Below are positions 1-9,231 of a DNA stretch of 64,000 nucleotides, piece after piece. The stretch is from Pseudobdellovibrionaceae bacterium (GTDB taxonomy: Bacteria > Bdellovibrionota > Bdellovibrionia > Bdellovibrionales > Bdellovibrionaceae): the NCBI GenBank assembly GCA_016719575.1, contig JADJYV010000002.1, positions 124,001 to 188,000 of the forward strand, in the 5' to 3' direction. The translations under genes and the position numbers were made by a program. Positions within the stretch are counted from its first letter, which is position 1. Each line of letters begins with the position of its first letter. The notes beneath the pieces are model-generated. The model saw nothing but the letters and a program-made list of their open reading frames with translations, searched no databases and was not told the DNA's origin.

Positions 1-2
1 TG

Positions 3-413
3 GATGGTCTAAAAATGGACAACAAACTTCGCCAAGACGTATTGTTAAAAGTTCATCTGCCAGAAAAAGCGGTGATCCTAGGACGTCGAGATAAATTAAA
101 ACAAGCCTTTTTAAATATTGTTATCAATGCTTATCAAGCAATGGAAGATGTTTCTTCTCCTCATTTTGAAATGATCGTATTGTATTCTGAAAACAAGTGG
201 ACAGTTCAGTTCCGAGACAGTGGTCGTGGCATGAGCGAGGCGACCCGCCGAAGAATGTTTGAGCCATTTCATACCACGAAAAGCAAGGGTACAGGCCTAG
301 GTCTGGCTGTGACTCATAAAATTTTAGAGGGCCATGGTGCTGAAATATTTGTAGAGAGTCAAATTGACGTTGGTACAACTTTTACTCTGAAATTTCCGGC
401 GGTAAGTAGCTAG
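3..413 (+). CDS. Sensor histidine kinase, C-terminal ATPase domain (partial)
   Basis: Only the C-terminal end of a sensor kinase is in the window; the frame is open at the left edge, so the true start lies outside. The visible part is a HATPase_c domain: an N box (NAYQAM), a G1 box (DSGRGM), and F/G2 boxes (FEPFHTTKSKGTGLGL). The FxPFxTTK form is typical of the NtrB/PilS class of kinases. It would bind ATP and phosphorylate its own DHp histidine, which is not seen. It lies 63 bp upstream of a sigma-54 response regulator on the same strand, so the two are probably a cognate pair. By analogy with PilS/PilR order it may be PilS; that is inference. Confidence 0.9.
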   Translation, partial: DGLKMDNKLRQDVLLKVHLPEKAVILGRRDKLKQAFLNIVINAYQAMEDVSSPHFEMIVLYSENKWTVQFRDSGRGMSEATRRRMFEPFHTTKSKGTGLGLAVTHKILEGHGAEIFVESQIDVGTTFTLKFPAVSS

Positions 414-476
414 ATTAGATAAAAGATTTTGAGTTTTATTTTTTTTACAGTGAGAATAGAGTGATTAGGAGACATC

Positions 477-1886
477 ATGAAATCCCGTATACTAGTTGTT
501 GATGACGAAGAGTCGATTCGCGAATTCCTTGAGATCATGTTAAAAAAGGAAGGCTATGATATTACCTTGGCCGAAGATGGTCAAAAGGCAAAAGAATTGC
601 TCGGCAAAAAAACATTCGACATGATCATTTCAGATTTGCAGATGCCGCATGTCACGGGGATTGAACTTTTAAAGCATGTAAAAGAGACTTCGCCTGAGAT
701 TGTTTTTATGATGATAACGGCCTTCGGAACAGCAGAGACAGCTGTCGAAGCAATGAAGATGGGGGCGTATGACTACATCACGAAGCCCTTTAAGATTGAT
801 GAAGTGCGACTCAACATTCAAAACGCCCTGCGTTCACGCAATTTAGAGGTTGAGAATCGCTCTTTAAAAAAAGAGCTTGTCAAAGAGAACAGTTTTCAAA
901 ATATGGTCGGAAATTCCCAGGCCATGCATCAAATTTTTGATCTTGTTAAGCGCGTCTCCCAAACCCCCACAAATATTTTGATCACAGGTGAATCTGGTAC
1001 GGGTAAAGAAGTTATTGCCAAGGCAATTCATTACAATGGCCCTTTGAAAGATCGTCCGTTTGTGACTGTGAATTGTGGTGCCATTCCTGAGAACTTAATG
1101 GAATCAGAGATGTTCGGACATAAAAAAGGATCTTTTACTGGCGCGGTCACTGACAAGTCCGGCCTTTTTGAGGTTGCTGATACAGGGACTTTGTTTTTAG
1201 ACGAAGTCGGCGAATTGCCTCTATCTATTCAGGTAAAACTTTTACGCGCGATTCAAGAGAGAGTCATTCGCCGCGTGGGTGCTACAGATGACAATAAAGT
1301 TGAAGTTCGAATCATTGCGGCAACCAATAGAAATCTTGAAGAGATGGTTGCAAAAGGAACCTTCCGTCAAGATTTGTTTTATCGCTTGAATGTCATCAAT
1401 ATTAAGTCACCTTCGTTGCGAGATCGTCGAGATGATGTTCCGCTTCTAGCGAATCACTTTTTAAAGAAATACAACGAGCGACTGAGTAAAAACATTGGTG
1501 GCATTTCTGCAGAGGCAATGGAGATTCTAAAAAAATACGACTATCCAGGTAATGTCCGCGAACTTGAAAATCTCATCGAGCGGACTGTCGCACTTGAGGG
1601 GGGGGCAATGATATTACCAGAGAGTTTGCCGCCGATGGTAAACACTTCGAGTGGTCGTAAAATGGCCTCCTCTAACGAAATTGAGATCGGCGATGATGGG
1701 GTTGATCTTGATAAGGTCATGGGACAAATTGAAAAAGAGCTATTAATCAAAGCCATACATTCTGCCGGCGGTATCAAAAAACGAGCGGCGAAACTTCTTC
1801 ATATTTCATTCCGCTCAATGCGATATCGAATTGAAAAGTATAATCTTGGCATCATCGGTGACGATGAACTTTCGGACGAAGAATAA
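477..1886 (+). CDS. Sigma-54-dependent NtrC-family response regulator (PilR-like)
   Basis: 469 aa, full length for the family. A receiver domain (about 1-120) has the acidic pair D9/D10, phospho-acceptor D53 and K103. The AAA+ domain has Walker A GESGTGKE (171-178), a sigma-54 contact loop GSFTGA (218-223, a common GAFTGA variant) and Walker B LFLDEVGE (about 239-246). The C-terminus is a Fis-type helix-turn-helix (about 430-455, FRSMRYRIEK). It should activate sigma-54 promoters when phosphorylated by the upstream kinase. The N-terminus (IREFLEIMLKKEGYD) and the HTH closely resemble PilR regulators of type IV pili, but no pilus gene is in the window to confirm this. The ATG follows AGGAGACATC. 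Confidence 0.93.
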   Translation: MKSRILVVDDEESIREFLEIMLKKEGYDITLAEDGQKAKELLGKKTFDMIISDLQMPHVTGIELLKHVKETSPEIVFMMITAFGTAETAVEAMKMGAYDYITKPFKIDEVRLNIQNALRSRNLEVENRSLKKELVKENSFQNMVGNSQAMHQIFDLVKRVSQTPTNILITGESGTGKEVIAKAIHYNGPLKDRPFVTVNCGAIPENLMESEMFGHKKGSFTGAVTDKSGLFEVADTGTLFLDEVGELPLSIQVKLLRAIQERVIRRVGATDDNKVEVRIIAATNRNLEEMVAKGTFRQDLFYRLNVINIKSPSLRDRRDDVPLLANHFLKKYNERLSKNIGGISAEAMEILKKYDYPGNVRELENLIERTVALEGGAMILPESLPPMVNTSSGRKMASSNEIEIGDDGVDLDKVMGQIEKELLIKAIHSAGGIKKRAAKLLHISFRSMRYRIEKYNLGIIGDDELSDEE

Positions 1887-1889
1887 TTT

Positions 1890-2648
1890 CTATTTCGAGG
1901 CCATTTCTTTTTTGGCCTCGGAAGTGAAGCGGTAAGTATATTCAATGTGAGACGCTTTTCTGACGCTGTCACCAGACTCACTAAAGTTTAATTCTGCAAT
2001 AGACTTAAGGATGCAGTTTTTTATTTCACTACTTTCTAAATCTGACGCCTTAACCTGAGGATTTAAAACTTTCCCGTCGGGGTTGACTTGCCAAGACAAG
2101 GTCAATTCGGATCCTTTAAACACTTCATTTTCGCGGCGATTTTGAGTAATGCAGGATTTAACTGACTTAACATTTGTACCAATTTTCTTCAGAACAAACT
2201 CGCGCCTTGTATCGGCGGCAAGTCCCTCTGTCTGCGTGAGGGGCTTGGTTTGTGGATGAGAAGTTTTTAGTTCTGTTTTTACGATTTTTTCAGTTGTGGT
2301 TAAGTCTGAGATATTTTTACTTGCTTGCAACTGTTGATAAGCATGGTCGAGTTCGTCGGCTTCAAGGCCAAGATTGAGCGTTTGAAAAAAGCGAAAATCT
2401 GTGTCGAGATAGAGCCGCTCGTCCAAGGCGGTTTTTTCTTGCTCCTCTTTTTCTTTTAGTTCGGCGAGTTGCTCTTCAGCAGGAGTTAGATAGGAGGCGT
2501 TGGGATCCAAGGTCTCTTCTGTTTCGATTCGCTCTTTTGGAAGCGGCGAGAGCGGCTCATATTGAGAATTTAACTCTTGAAGGCTTTGTGCCCACGATGT
2601 TGTTGCAGTTAACAGAACAGTCATAAGAAGACCGGTGGCATTTTTCAT
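1890..2648 (-). CDS. AgmX/PglI C-terminal-domain protein, exported
   Basis: 252 aa with an N-terminal signal peptide (cleavage probably after SWAQ). The middle (about 25-140) is charged and low in complexity. The C-terminal 110 residues match the TonB-like AgmX/PglI domain of myxobacteria and Bdellovibrio: a paired-cysteine pattern (SCITQNRR ... IKNCILKS), LSWQVNPDGKVLNP, and a final beta-strand IEYTYRF. AgmX-type proteins are linked to gliding and envelope machinery in Myxococcus; no specific role can be given here. It is convergent with the response regulator, with only 3 bp between stops. A GGGAGAAC ribosome site precedes the ATG. Confidence 0.8.
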   Translation of the reverse strand: MKNATGLLMTVLLTATTSWAQSLQELNSQYEPLSPLPKERIETEETLDPNASYLTPAEEQLAELKEKEEQEKTALDERLYLDTDFRFFQTLNLGLEADELDHAYQQLQASKNISDLTTTEKIVKTELKTSHPQTKPLTQTEGLAADTRREFVLKKIGTNVKSVKSCITQNRRENEVFKGSELTLSWQVNPDGKVLNPQVKASDLESSEIKNCILKSIAELNFSESGDSVRKASHIEYTYRFTSEAKKEMASK

Positions 2649-2879
2649 ATTTTGGTTCTCCCATCAATTTACTTGCGCGATTGTAGGGACGTTCTGTATG
2701 AGTTTATTCTAACATGCTTGTTTTGGTGATTCATAGGCCTCGCTGCAAATATTCGTTGTCTACGATTTAGTCGATGCTGCTTTTTTGCCTAAGAGTTCGA
2801 AAGGTGCGGCGATCAAAAAATTGACGTCGAAAAGAAACTCTACAGTTGCAATGTGCGAGTGATGACAAGTTGGACAGTG

Positions 2880-3722
2880 TTATTTTTTTGTCGCCTCGTA
2901 GAGGGGAAGAACTTGTGGAAGAATTTCTTCAATTCTTTTTATGCGAGTGGTGTCCGCCGGATGAGTACTTAAGAACTCGGGTGGTTTTGCGCCGCCCGCG
3001 CTGCCCATTTTTCGCCACAAAGAGAGGGCTTCGGCGGGATTAAAGCCAGCTCGGGCCATCAGCTCGACGCCGAGGGTGTCGGCTTCGTTTTCTTGAGTGC
3101 GATTGTTGGGGAGAGAAATTAACAGTGCGCCTAGGGCGCTGCCGCCTATTGATGCCGCTTGGGCATATTTCGCATCAATTGCGCCCGAGGCAACGAGAAT
3201 GGCGAGTCCCCCCTGAGTGATTCCCTGACGTGCCATTTCTTGAGAAACTCGTTCGCGGCTGTGTTCACGCAAGGCATGGGCGATTTCGTGTCCCATAATG
3301 GCGGCAATTTCTCCATCAGTAAGATTCAGTTTGTCGATAATTCCGGAATAGAAAATAATTTTTCCGCCTGGCATACAATAGGCGTTGAGATCTGGGCTGC
3401 TAATTACATGAACTTCCCAGGGCCAAGAGAGTGAGTCTTTGCGAAAGACTGTGGTGTGGGGGATTAGCCTTTTTGAGATAGTTACTAAGCGTTGGTGTTG
3501 GGTTGGGGACTTGTCGAGAACCCCTTTTTTCTGGGCTTCTAGTTTTGTCTGTTCGTAGGACTTAATTGAGTCGGCGGTCATTTGCTCCGAAGAAATCAGC
3601 GACAATTGGGCTCGGCGGACTCCGGTGGCACCTTCTTCGGTGGTGCTTGCGCATGAAAAGGCGAAAAACAAGACGAAAAGTGAAATCAATACAGAGAAAG
3701 TATTTTTTGAAAAAGAAGACAT
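2880..3722 (-). CDS. M48-family zinc metalloprotease, probable lipoprotein
   Basis: I chose the start at 3722 because GGAG lies just upstream and the N-terminus then reads as a lipoprotein signal (MSSFSKNTF ... FAFSCAS). A longer frame exists up to 3791 but adds unrelated sequence over the PilZ gene end. The catalytic motif is HEIAHALREH, followed by a Glu zinc ligand in ENEADTLGVELMARAG, the standard peptidase M48 layout, and a C-terminal STHPADTTRI motif typical of Oma1/BepA-like Loi-type proteases. It is probably a periplasmic envelope quality-control protease. It begins 14 bp after the upstream PilZ gene on the same strand, so the two are likely co-transcribed. Confidence 0.88.
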   Translation of the reverse strand: MSSFSKNTFSVLISLFVLFFAFSCASTTEEGATGVRRAQLSLISSEQMTADSIKSYEQTKLEAQKKGVLDKSPTQHQRLVTISKRLIPHTTVFRKDSLSWPWEVHVISSPDLNAYCMPGGKIIFYSGIIDKLNLTDGEIAAIMGHEIAHALREHSRERVSQEMARQGITQGGLAILVASGAIDAKYAQAASIGGSALGALLISLPNNRTQENEADTLGVELMARAGFNPAEALSLWRKMGSAGGAKPPEFLSTHPADTTRIKRIEEILPQVLPLYEATKK

Positions 3723-3736
3723 CAGTGACTCCGAGT

Positions 3737-4513
3737 TTATCGGCCTTTCGGAAATAATCCCTCGCCTTTGGTAACAAGTTTTTTTACCCACGAAATGAAG
3801 CCGTCGCTATCGAGACTCCGGTTTAACACCGGAACGCCTTGTTTTTCAAGCAGGCGAATAAAGTGCTTTATTTGTTTTTGGGTGCTCGTGGTGTGCAAAA
3901 AGTGAATTCCATAGCCTTTGCTGTTTTTGTAGACAATTTGAGCGGGAATTATGAAATTCACACGATCATATTCCCATCCGACGACAACCTCTTGCCCTTG
4001 CTGAAATCCGTCCCAAGCTTCGATAAACAGTCCCCCCACAGAAACGTTTCTGATGAGTCCACCAAGATCATTTATTTTAACTTCAAGGTTAAAGTTAAAG
4101 CGAGGTGCGCTCTCCCACCATCGCGACTTTGGATCAAAGTATACAGTTCGCACTGAGGGAACCATAAAGTAGGCGACGGCGATAAAGTCGAGAAAGAGAA
4201 TTCCCAGTAAGAAAAAAAAGCTAAACCACGTCATCGAAGTCCAGAAGCCATAAACATTGGCGATAAAAATCCAGGTAAGGCAAAGCAAATACACCCAATA
4301 ACTCCAACGGCGACAAATGAAGATCATGATTCCAGCAAGTGGGGGGACTATGACATAAGCAAAAAAGAGGCTTTTTGGAAGAACCTCATACCAGTAGTTC
4401 CAAGTCGCTGCGAGAGGCCTGTGGGCCCTGTAGGAGTTCACAACGAGGTTCCCGATGGGGGCTAAAATATGCAAAATTGAAAGGAGGACAATGGCCCAAG
4501 GTTTTCTACGCAT
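3737..4513 (-). CDS. Membrane protein with C-terminal PilZ domain
   Basis: 258 aa. The first 120 residues contain about four hydrophobic segments, so the protein is anchored in the inner membrane. The rest is a cytoplasmic PilZ-type domain with the conserved NxSxGG stretch (NVSVGGLF). The other half of the cyclic-di-GMP site, RxxxR, is poor here: the aligned stretch is PRFNFNLEV, with the second Arg absent. c-di-GMP binding is therefore doubtful. It is the first gene of a probable two-gene unit with the M48 protease. No convincing ribosome-binding site was found before the ATG. Confidence 0.75.
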   Translation of the reverse strand: MRRKPWAIVLLSILHILAPIGNLVVNSYRAHRPLAATWNYWYEVLPKSLFFAYVIVPPLAGIMIFICRRWSYWVYLLCLTWIFIANVYGFWTSMTWFSFFFLLGILFLDFIAVAYFMVPSVRTVYFDPKSRWWESAPRFNFNLEVKINDLGGLIRNVSVGGLFIEAWDGFQQGQEVVVGWEYDRVNFIIPAQIVYKNSKGYGIHFLHTTSTQKQIKHFIRLLEKQGVPVLNRSLDSDGFISWVKKLVTKGEGLFPKGR

Positions 4514-4816
4514 ACACTGAGGATATTCAATAATTTGTCGTGAGTGTAGAAAAATATGCGTTCCGTCAAATTTTGCTCTTGTGTTCGATGCTTAGGGTGA
4601 TCATGGCAGTGCAGTCTGACTACCTTTTAACACTTCTGCTAAGCAGAGGCCCATCTTTTTAGGGGGGGCGGGGACCTCGGTGGTGCTTTCCAAGGAATCC
4701 ATCCCTTGCGTAGTGGAATTTTTAGAGATTGCCCTTGTCATTTAGGGGTAAATTGTAGCATTTGATTGTTCAATAGCGGTTGTCGATTTTAAAACTTTAA
4801 AGATTAGAGGTCGAAT
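4514..4816. other. Intergenic region between divergent genes
   Basis: About 300 bp separating the minus-strand PilZ gene from the plus-strand secreted protein. It should carry promoters for both. I see a G-run (4662-4672) but no clear hairpin, repeat or coding remnant. No promoter could be placed with confidence. Confidence 0.5.
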
Positions 4817-5470
4817 GTGAAACTTTTAATAAGCCTATTTTTCCTTTTTAGCAGTGTTGCGAGCGCCCGTTCTTTGAGTTGTAATGTGACTGAATCGAAA
4901 GACCAAAAAGAAATGCAATCTCAGGTCATTTTACCCATTGGTGAAAAGTTAGAAGCCCAAATTGTGACGGTTTTTGGAGTTCTGAAAATGAACTTTCTAG
5001 GCGACAAGGTCAGAGTGAGTCTTCCGAGCTCAAAATCAACCCAAATTGTTGACGCTCAGTTAAGTGCTCGTGATGGTGATTTTTTTCGTGTTCAAATGTT
5101 TCCGATCGACAAAAAATACGACTATATTGATATGAATTGCACATTAGATGGGATTGGGGCCGGTGTAACCTCTCCTACGGGGGCGGCCTGTTCTCTTGTT
5201 GAAAAAGCAGGAGCTCAAAAGTTTGAAACAAAATTTGAGGTTCCACCGTCTCAGAACGGTCACGATGTATTTAATCTTCCAGAATTAAAGCTAGTGTCTT
5301 TGTCCGGCTGGGTCATGCTCTACAATGGAATGTTTGTTGATTTTATGCAAAGTGGAGTCACTGAGCGAAGTGTTACGAGTATTTCTGCTTGGGATCGACC
5401 TTTTAGCGTCAGTTGGTTTCCTACTCAGCAAAATATCCTTGTTGAGCTTAGGTGTGAGCCCATTTTTTAA
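4817..5470 (+). CDS. Secreted protein of unknown function
   Basis: 217 aa, not recognised. It starts at a GTG with AGAGG six bases upstream; the ATG two bases earlier is out of frame. An N-terminal signal peptide (MKLLISLFFLFSSVASA) is followed by a mature protein with four Cys residues (SCNV, NCTL, ACSL, RCEP), suggesting two disulfides. The rest is beta-rich. It shares the pattern 'short signal peptide, then xxCxx' with the small secreted proteins at 8755 and 18898, but I cannot show homology by eye. Confidence 0.7.
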   Translation: MKLLISLFFLFSSVASARSLSCNVTESKDQKEMQSQVILPIGEKLEAQIVTVFGVLKMNFLGDKVRVSLPSSKSTQIVDAQLSARDGDFFRVQMFPIDKKYDYIDMNCTLDGIGAGVTSPTGAACSLVEKAGAQKFETKFEVPPSQNGHDVFNLPELKLVSLSGWVMLYNGMFVDFMQSGVTERSVTSISAWDRPFSVSWFPTQQNILVELRCEPIF

Positions 5471-5499
5471 TTTCTCTACCAACTCTCGTAAAGATCAAA

Positions 5500-5715
5500 T
5501 TAAGGAAGATAAACAACCTGGACAAAGTTCTGGGTGACCCGGATCGAAGAGGCTGGGGGAGCTGTTGCGACTTGAGCAAAGGTTTGGGTGACTTGTACAC
5601 GGCAACAAGCTCGATGTCCTTTTGTCTCAACATCCCACGTCAAACTCAGGCGAAATACTTCAACGGGGTTGGTTGTTGATACCAGGATGTTGCCTGCCAG
5701 TTGATGAAAGAGCAT
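5500..5715 (-). CDS. Doubtful small ORF with phage-tail-like C-terminus
   Basis: 71 aa from the first ATG; the frame stays open upstream to about 5805 without another start. Its end contains a repeated pattern (VQVTQTFAQV ... IRVTQNFVQVVY), reminiscent of the R-V-T-Q-x-x-V-x-V strings at the ends of some phage structural proteins. No ribosome site was found, and no phage genes lie nearby. It fills most of the 379-bp gap between the neighbouring genes. It could be a remnant or chance. Confidence 0.2.
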   Translation of the reverse strand: MLFHQLAGNILVSTTNPVEVFRLSLTWDVETKGHRACCRVQVTQTFAQVATAPPASSIRVTQNFVQVVYLP

Positions 5716-5849
5716 TTTTTGAACAGAGAATTCGCTCGTTGAATCAGATATACAGCAACTGTTTGCTGGTGTAGTCTCAACCGCATAAGGGGTATTTTTG
5801 CTTCAGCAATTAAAATAAATGAGCAAATACCGCTCACAAAGGAGACCCT

Positions 5850-6266
5850 ATGAATAAACTTAATTTGCCTGTCGACGAATTTACAACTCCAGATCCAATA
5901 ACAGCGGTCGAAACTTCCTCTATAGAGGACATGGTTCATTTGATGAAAGAGAATGGTGTCCGTCATTTGCCAATTATCCGTGACGGAAAAGTTGTTGGAA
6001 TTGTTAGTGACCGGGATATTCGGTTGGCCTCAGGACTCAATTCTCGAGAAAAAATGCAAATTGAGGCCAAGCATATCATGGCGAGTGATCCTGTGACTGT
6101 AAATTCGCAAACGAGTCTTGATGAGGTGGCTTTAGAGATGTCACGAAGCAAAATTGGCAGCGTCATTGTAAACGATGAAAATGAAAAATTCCTTGGAATT
6201 TTTACTGTCACAGATGCCTTGAACGCGCTCATTGAGATTGCGCGCTCGTCAGAGAAAAATATCTAA
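5850..6266 (+). CDS. CBS-domain pair protein
   Basis: 138 aa, almost entirely two CBS domains: the first about 8-65 (HLPIIRDGKVVGIVSDRDIR), the second about 75-132 (VIVNDENEKFLGIFTVTDAL). Such stand-alone Bateman modules bind adenine nucleotides and act as energy or ligand sensors. The partner is unknown. A strong AAGGAG lies six bases before the ATG. A terminator follows at 6296, so it is probably monocistronic. Confidence 0.9.
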   Translation: MNKLNLPVDEFTTPDPITAVETSSIEDMVHLMKENGVRHLPIIRDGKVVGIVSDRDIRLASGLNSREKMQIEAKHIMASDPVTVNSQTSLDEVALEMSRSKIGSVIVNDENEKFLGIFTVTDALNALIEIARSSEKNI

Positions 6267-6295
6267 TATAATTGAGTGATATAACTTAGCAATTT

Positions 6296-6333
6296 CGGAC
6301 CAACGTATCAAACGTGATTGGCCCGTTTTTTTT
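6296..6333 (+). terminator. Rho-independent terminator after the CBS gene
   Basis: An imperfect hairpin (CGGACCAA paired with TTGGCCCG, one mismatch) has an inner CGT/ACG pairing and is followed directly by eight T residues. It lies 30 bp after the CBS gene stop. Confidence 0.7.
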
Positions 6334-6400
6334 GTTGAAACTGGTTCCTAAAGGTAGTCTGATTTTCTCGATCGAGAAAGGCCTCTTTTTAGGAGTAACT

Positions 6401-8758
6401 ATGATTTGTAGAGTCATCTTTTGTGTGATTTTTTGTCCAACAATTCTTTTTGCCAATGGCCTTGTCGATCGAGCCAATTCTCAGTACTTGCGACGTGATT
6501 ACACAAAAATAGGGATGGAGCAGGCGAGCGCGGCCCAGAGAACTTATGGCAATGTGGTCAAAAAACTGCTGAATATCGAAGGCGAGTTCGCCAGAGCAAG
6601 AATGTTGCAGGCTAGTCACTTTTTAGTTTTGGCAGGTTCGAGTAATAAAAACTTTATTCTTCAAGACGGAATTGGGCAAGCCATGCAAGGCTACCTCTAT
6701 TTTGAGCGAACCTATGGTCGCGCCCCTTTCGAAAACTCTTCCCTTTCAGAGCGTGGTCGAAAGATTTACGCGGATCTTTTATATTGGAAGGGGATGATAT
6801 TTTCAGAGTGGATTAAGTCCCAAGGCGGCGGCTTCCAGAATGAATTGAATAAGATCAAGAATGATATGCAAACGCTAATTGCGAAGGGCTATGGTTGCCT
6901 TAATGACGGCGGAGCCTACCGAATTCTAGAGCAATACCAAAAAGCTTATGAGTGCACCCTGATTTTGGACGAGTCCTCTGTGGATCGCGGCATCAATTGG
7001 AATGGGTGGAATGTTTTAGCCTGGGCAACCTACCTTGCAAAGTCAGGCCAGAGGCCTGTGGCCTTAAATATTTTGAAAAAATTTATTGCTGTTCCTGCAG
7101 AAAAGCTCGCTTTTGATTTTGTTCCTGAAAATCGCAGGGCGCAGGAAGAGGCTGCATTAAAGTTAAAAGAGTGGGGTTCTGCTCGGCCAACGGAATCTGT
7201 TCCAGGTGAGTATGTCCTCCAATTTAAAAGTCAGGAGCTCCTTCAGCAGCAAATGACAATTATGTCGACAATGGATATCAAGGAACGAATTGATCAAGAT
7301 ATCATTGTGATTCGTCGACCAAAGATTGAAAGAGAAGATTATCGGCTGCAACAACTTCAACAAATTCCAGGCGTTCTATATGCTGAACCAAACTATATTT
7401 ACCGACTTAATCGAACGTCCAACAACCTACCGAATGACGAGCATTGGGGCGAACTTTGGGGTTTTCAAAATTTAGGTCAGATCGACTCCAAGGGGGGCAT
7501 GGGTCTGGCGGGAATGGATATTGATTTGCTTCGAGCTTGGGAAATAACAACGGGCCATCGCGAAGTGATTGTTGGAGTGATCGACACGGGTGTTGATTTT
7601 TCTTCGCCAGATTTACGAGACAATGCTTGGGTGAATGAAGCAGAATTGAACGGTAAGCCCGGCGTTGATGACGATGGCAATGGTTACATTGATGATCTGC
7701 ATGGTTTTGATTTTTTAAATAATAAATCCGAAGTTATTGATGACAATGGACATGGAACCCATGTGGCTGGTGTGATCGGAGCCCGGGGCAATAATGGATT
7801 TGGTATTGCGGGAATCAACTGGAATATTCGAATCATGTCGTTGAAGTTTTTAGGGGCTGAGGGTTCAGGGGATTTAGCATCGGCGTTGAAAGCCATTCGG
7901 TATGCAACAAAAATGGGAGCAAAAATCACCAATAATTCTTGGGGTACAGGTCTGAACTCTCAAATCTTACACGACGTCATTTTGGAAGCAGCAAATGCAG
8001 GGTCTTTGTTTGTTGCGGCCGCCGGAAACTCTGGCGAAAATGCAGACGTCCTGCCTGAGTATCCGGGCGGGTATGATTTGCCAAATGTCATTTCAGTTGC
8101 AGCCATCGACAATCGTGGCCGACTCTCCAATTTTTCGAACTATGGAATGAATCGTGTTCATATCGGGGCTCCTGGCGAAAATATTTTAAGTACAACACCG
8201 CAGGGGTTTGAATCCTTGTCGGGTACGTCAATGGCTTCGCCCCATGTGGCGGGAGTTGCGGCTCTGCTTTGGGGTCAAGAGCCTTCTCTTTCGATGACAG
8301 AGGTTCGTCAGAGGATTCTATCAACGGCAACTCCCTTGGCCACCCTTCGTGAAAAGACAGCGACGGGGGGGATCGTAAACGCCTATTCTGCGCTGACACA
8401 TGCTCCGCCAAAGACAGATCCTTACGACCCTGCGAAATGGGAATCCAAGGTTTGGCGAGTTTCTTCTGATCATCACTACAAAGCAAATCAGAGGCGCGAG
8501 TATGAAATTTCTGTGCCGGATGCAATTTTTGTAACCGTTCATTTTTCAAAAATGAAGACGGAGCCTAATTACGATCGCGTCGTCTTTTTTGATCAGAAAA
8601 ACAATCTGGTTGGGGTTTGGAGTGGCGAACATACCAATGAGTACGCTCCGATCGCTGAGGGAAATCAAATTCGAATTTTATTTTTAACCGATGGATCCAT
8701 TCAGGATGAAGGTTTTGATATTGACCAAATTATGTATAAACAAGGAGAACCCAAATGA
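6401..8758 (+). CDS. Secreted subtilisin-like serine protease (S8)
   Basis: I chose the ATG at 6401 (785 aa), preceded by AGGAG and starting a signal peptide (MICRVIFCVIFCPTILFA). The frame extends to 6314, but that part overlaps the upstream terminator. Layout: an alpha-helical N-terminal region (about 20-260), a propeptide-like stretch ending GVLYAEPNYIY, then the catalytic domain with Asp395 (VIDTGVD), His451 (HGTHVAG), oxyanion Asn (AAAGNSG) and Ser610 (GTSMASPHVAG). A C-terminal beta domain (about 690-785) resembles bacterial CUB/PPC domains. It is probably exported, perhaps as a degradative enzyme used on prey. The stop overlaps the next start (ATGA), so the small secreted protein is co-translated. 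Confidence 0.92.
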   Translation: MICRVIFCVIFCPTILFANGLVDRANSQYLRRDYTKIGMEQASAAQRTYGNVVKKLLNIEGEFARARMLQASHFLVLAGSSNKNFILQDGIGQAMQGYLYFERTYGRAPFENSSLSERGRKIYADLLYWKGMIFSEWIKSQGGGFQNELNKIKNDMQTLIAKGYGCLNDGGAYRILEQYQKAYECTLILDESSVDRGINWNGWNVLAWATYLAKSGQRPVALNILKKFIAVPAEKLAFDFVPENRRAQEEAALKLKEWGSARPTESVPGEYVLQFKSQELLQQQMTIMSTMDIKERIDQDIIVIRRPKIEREDYRLQQLQQIPGVLYAEPNYIYRLNRTSNNLPNDEHWGELWGFQNLGQIDSKGGMGLAGMDIDLLRAWEITTGHREVIVGVIDTGVDFSSPDLRDNAWVNEAELNGKPGVDDDGNGYIDDLHGFDFLNNKSEVIDDNGHGTHVAGVIGARGNNGFGIAGINWNIRIMSLKFLGAEGSGDLASALKAIRYATKMGAKITNNSWGTGLNSQILHDVILEAANAGSLFVAAAGNSGENADVLPEYPGGYDLPNVISVAAIDNRGRLSNFSNYGMNRVHIGAPGENILSTTPQGFESLSGTSMASPHVAGVAALLWGQEPSLSMTEVRQRILSTATPLATLREKTATGGIVNAYSALTHAPPKTDPYDPAKWESKVWRVSSDHHYKANQRREYEISVPDAIFVTVHFSKMKTEPNYDRVVFFDQKNNLVGVWSGEHTNEYAPIAEGNQIRILFLTDGSIQDEGFDIDQIMYKQGEPK

Positions 8759-9183
8759 ATAAATTTTCTTTGAACAAGAGCTTCTGTGTCCGTTTTCTAA
8801 TTTTGATTTTTACTAGTTTTGCCGCCCATTCCGCATCGGCGTACTCGAGTGGGAGGCTGAATTGTTATTTTGAGATGTTTTCTAAAAACAATTGGCCAAA
8901 AATGGAAAAGACTCCAACTTTCGATATCAATATTATGGAAGCTTATGAGCAATCAATCGAGTCCAAGTGGCTTGGCAATAAAATTCGTCTGCTTTATGTG
9001 CCGGGAATCGTTGCCACTAAAGACGTGCAAGTTGCAGTTGTGACCATGACCTACGCCGGAGCCGATGCGGGAGCTGACGTTTCTTTAAAACCAGATGGGA
9101 CCTACGTATTCAAAATCGGTCGTCAAGACTCGGACCTCGTCGGGGCTTTCTTGAATTGCAGAGCGCTTGATCTGAAGCCGTGA
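8755..9183 (+). CDS. Small secreted protein coupled to the subtilase
   Basis: 142 aa, family not recognised. It has a signal peptide ending HSASA. The mature part has Cys residues in RLNCYFEM and FLNCRALD, perhaps one disulfide. Its start codon overlaps the protease stop by four bases (ATGA), so the two are translated together. A role as inhibitor, chaperone or accessory of the protease is possible but is inference. Confidence 0.7.
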   Translation: MNKFSLNKSFCVRFLILIFTSFAAHSASAYSSGRLNCYFEMFSKNNWPKMEKTPTFDINIMEAYEQSIESKWLGNKIRLLYVPGIVATKDVQVAVVTMTYAGADAGADVSLKPDGTYVFKIGRQDSDLVGAFLNCRALDLKP

Positions 9184-9231
9184 TCAGTAAAATACCAATA
9201 GAAGTAGAATTCTTTTGTGTTCATTACTCAA

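Noticed and set aside
8088..8549. A 153-codon minus-strand frame inside the subtilase gene
   Set aside because: It lies entirely within a strong S8 protease gene, lacks a ribosome site and has no protein-family features.
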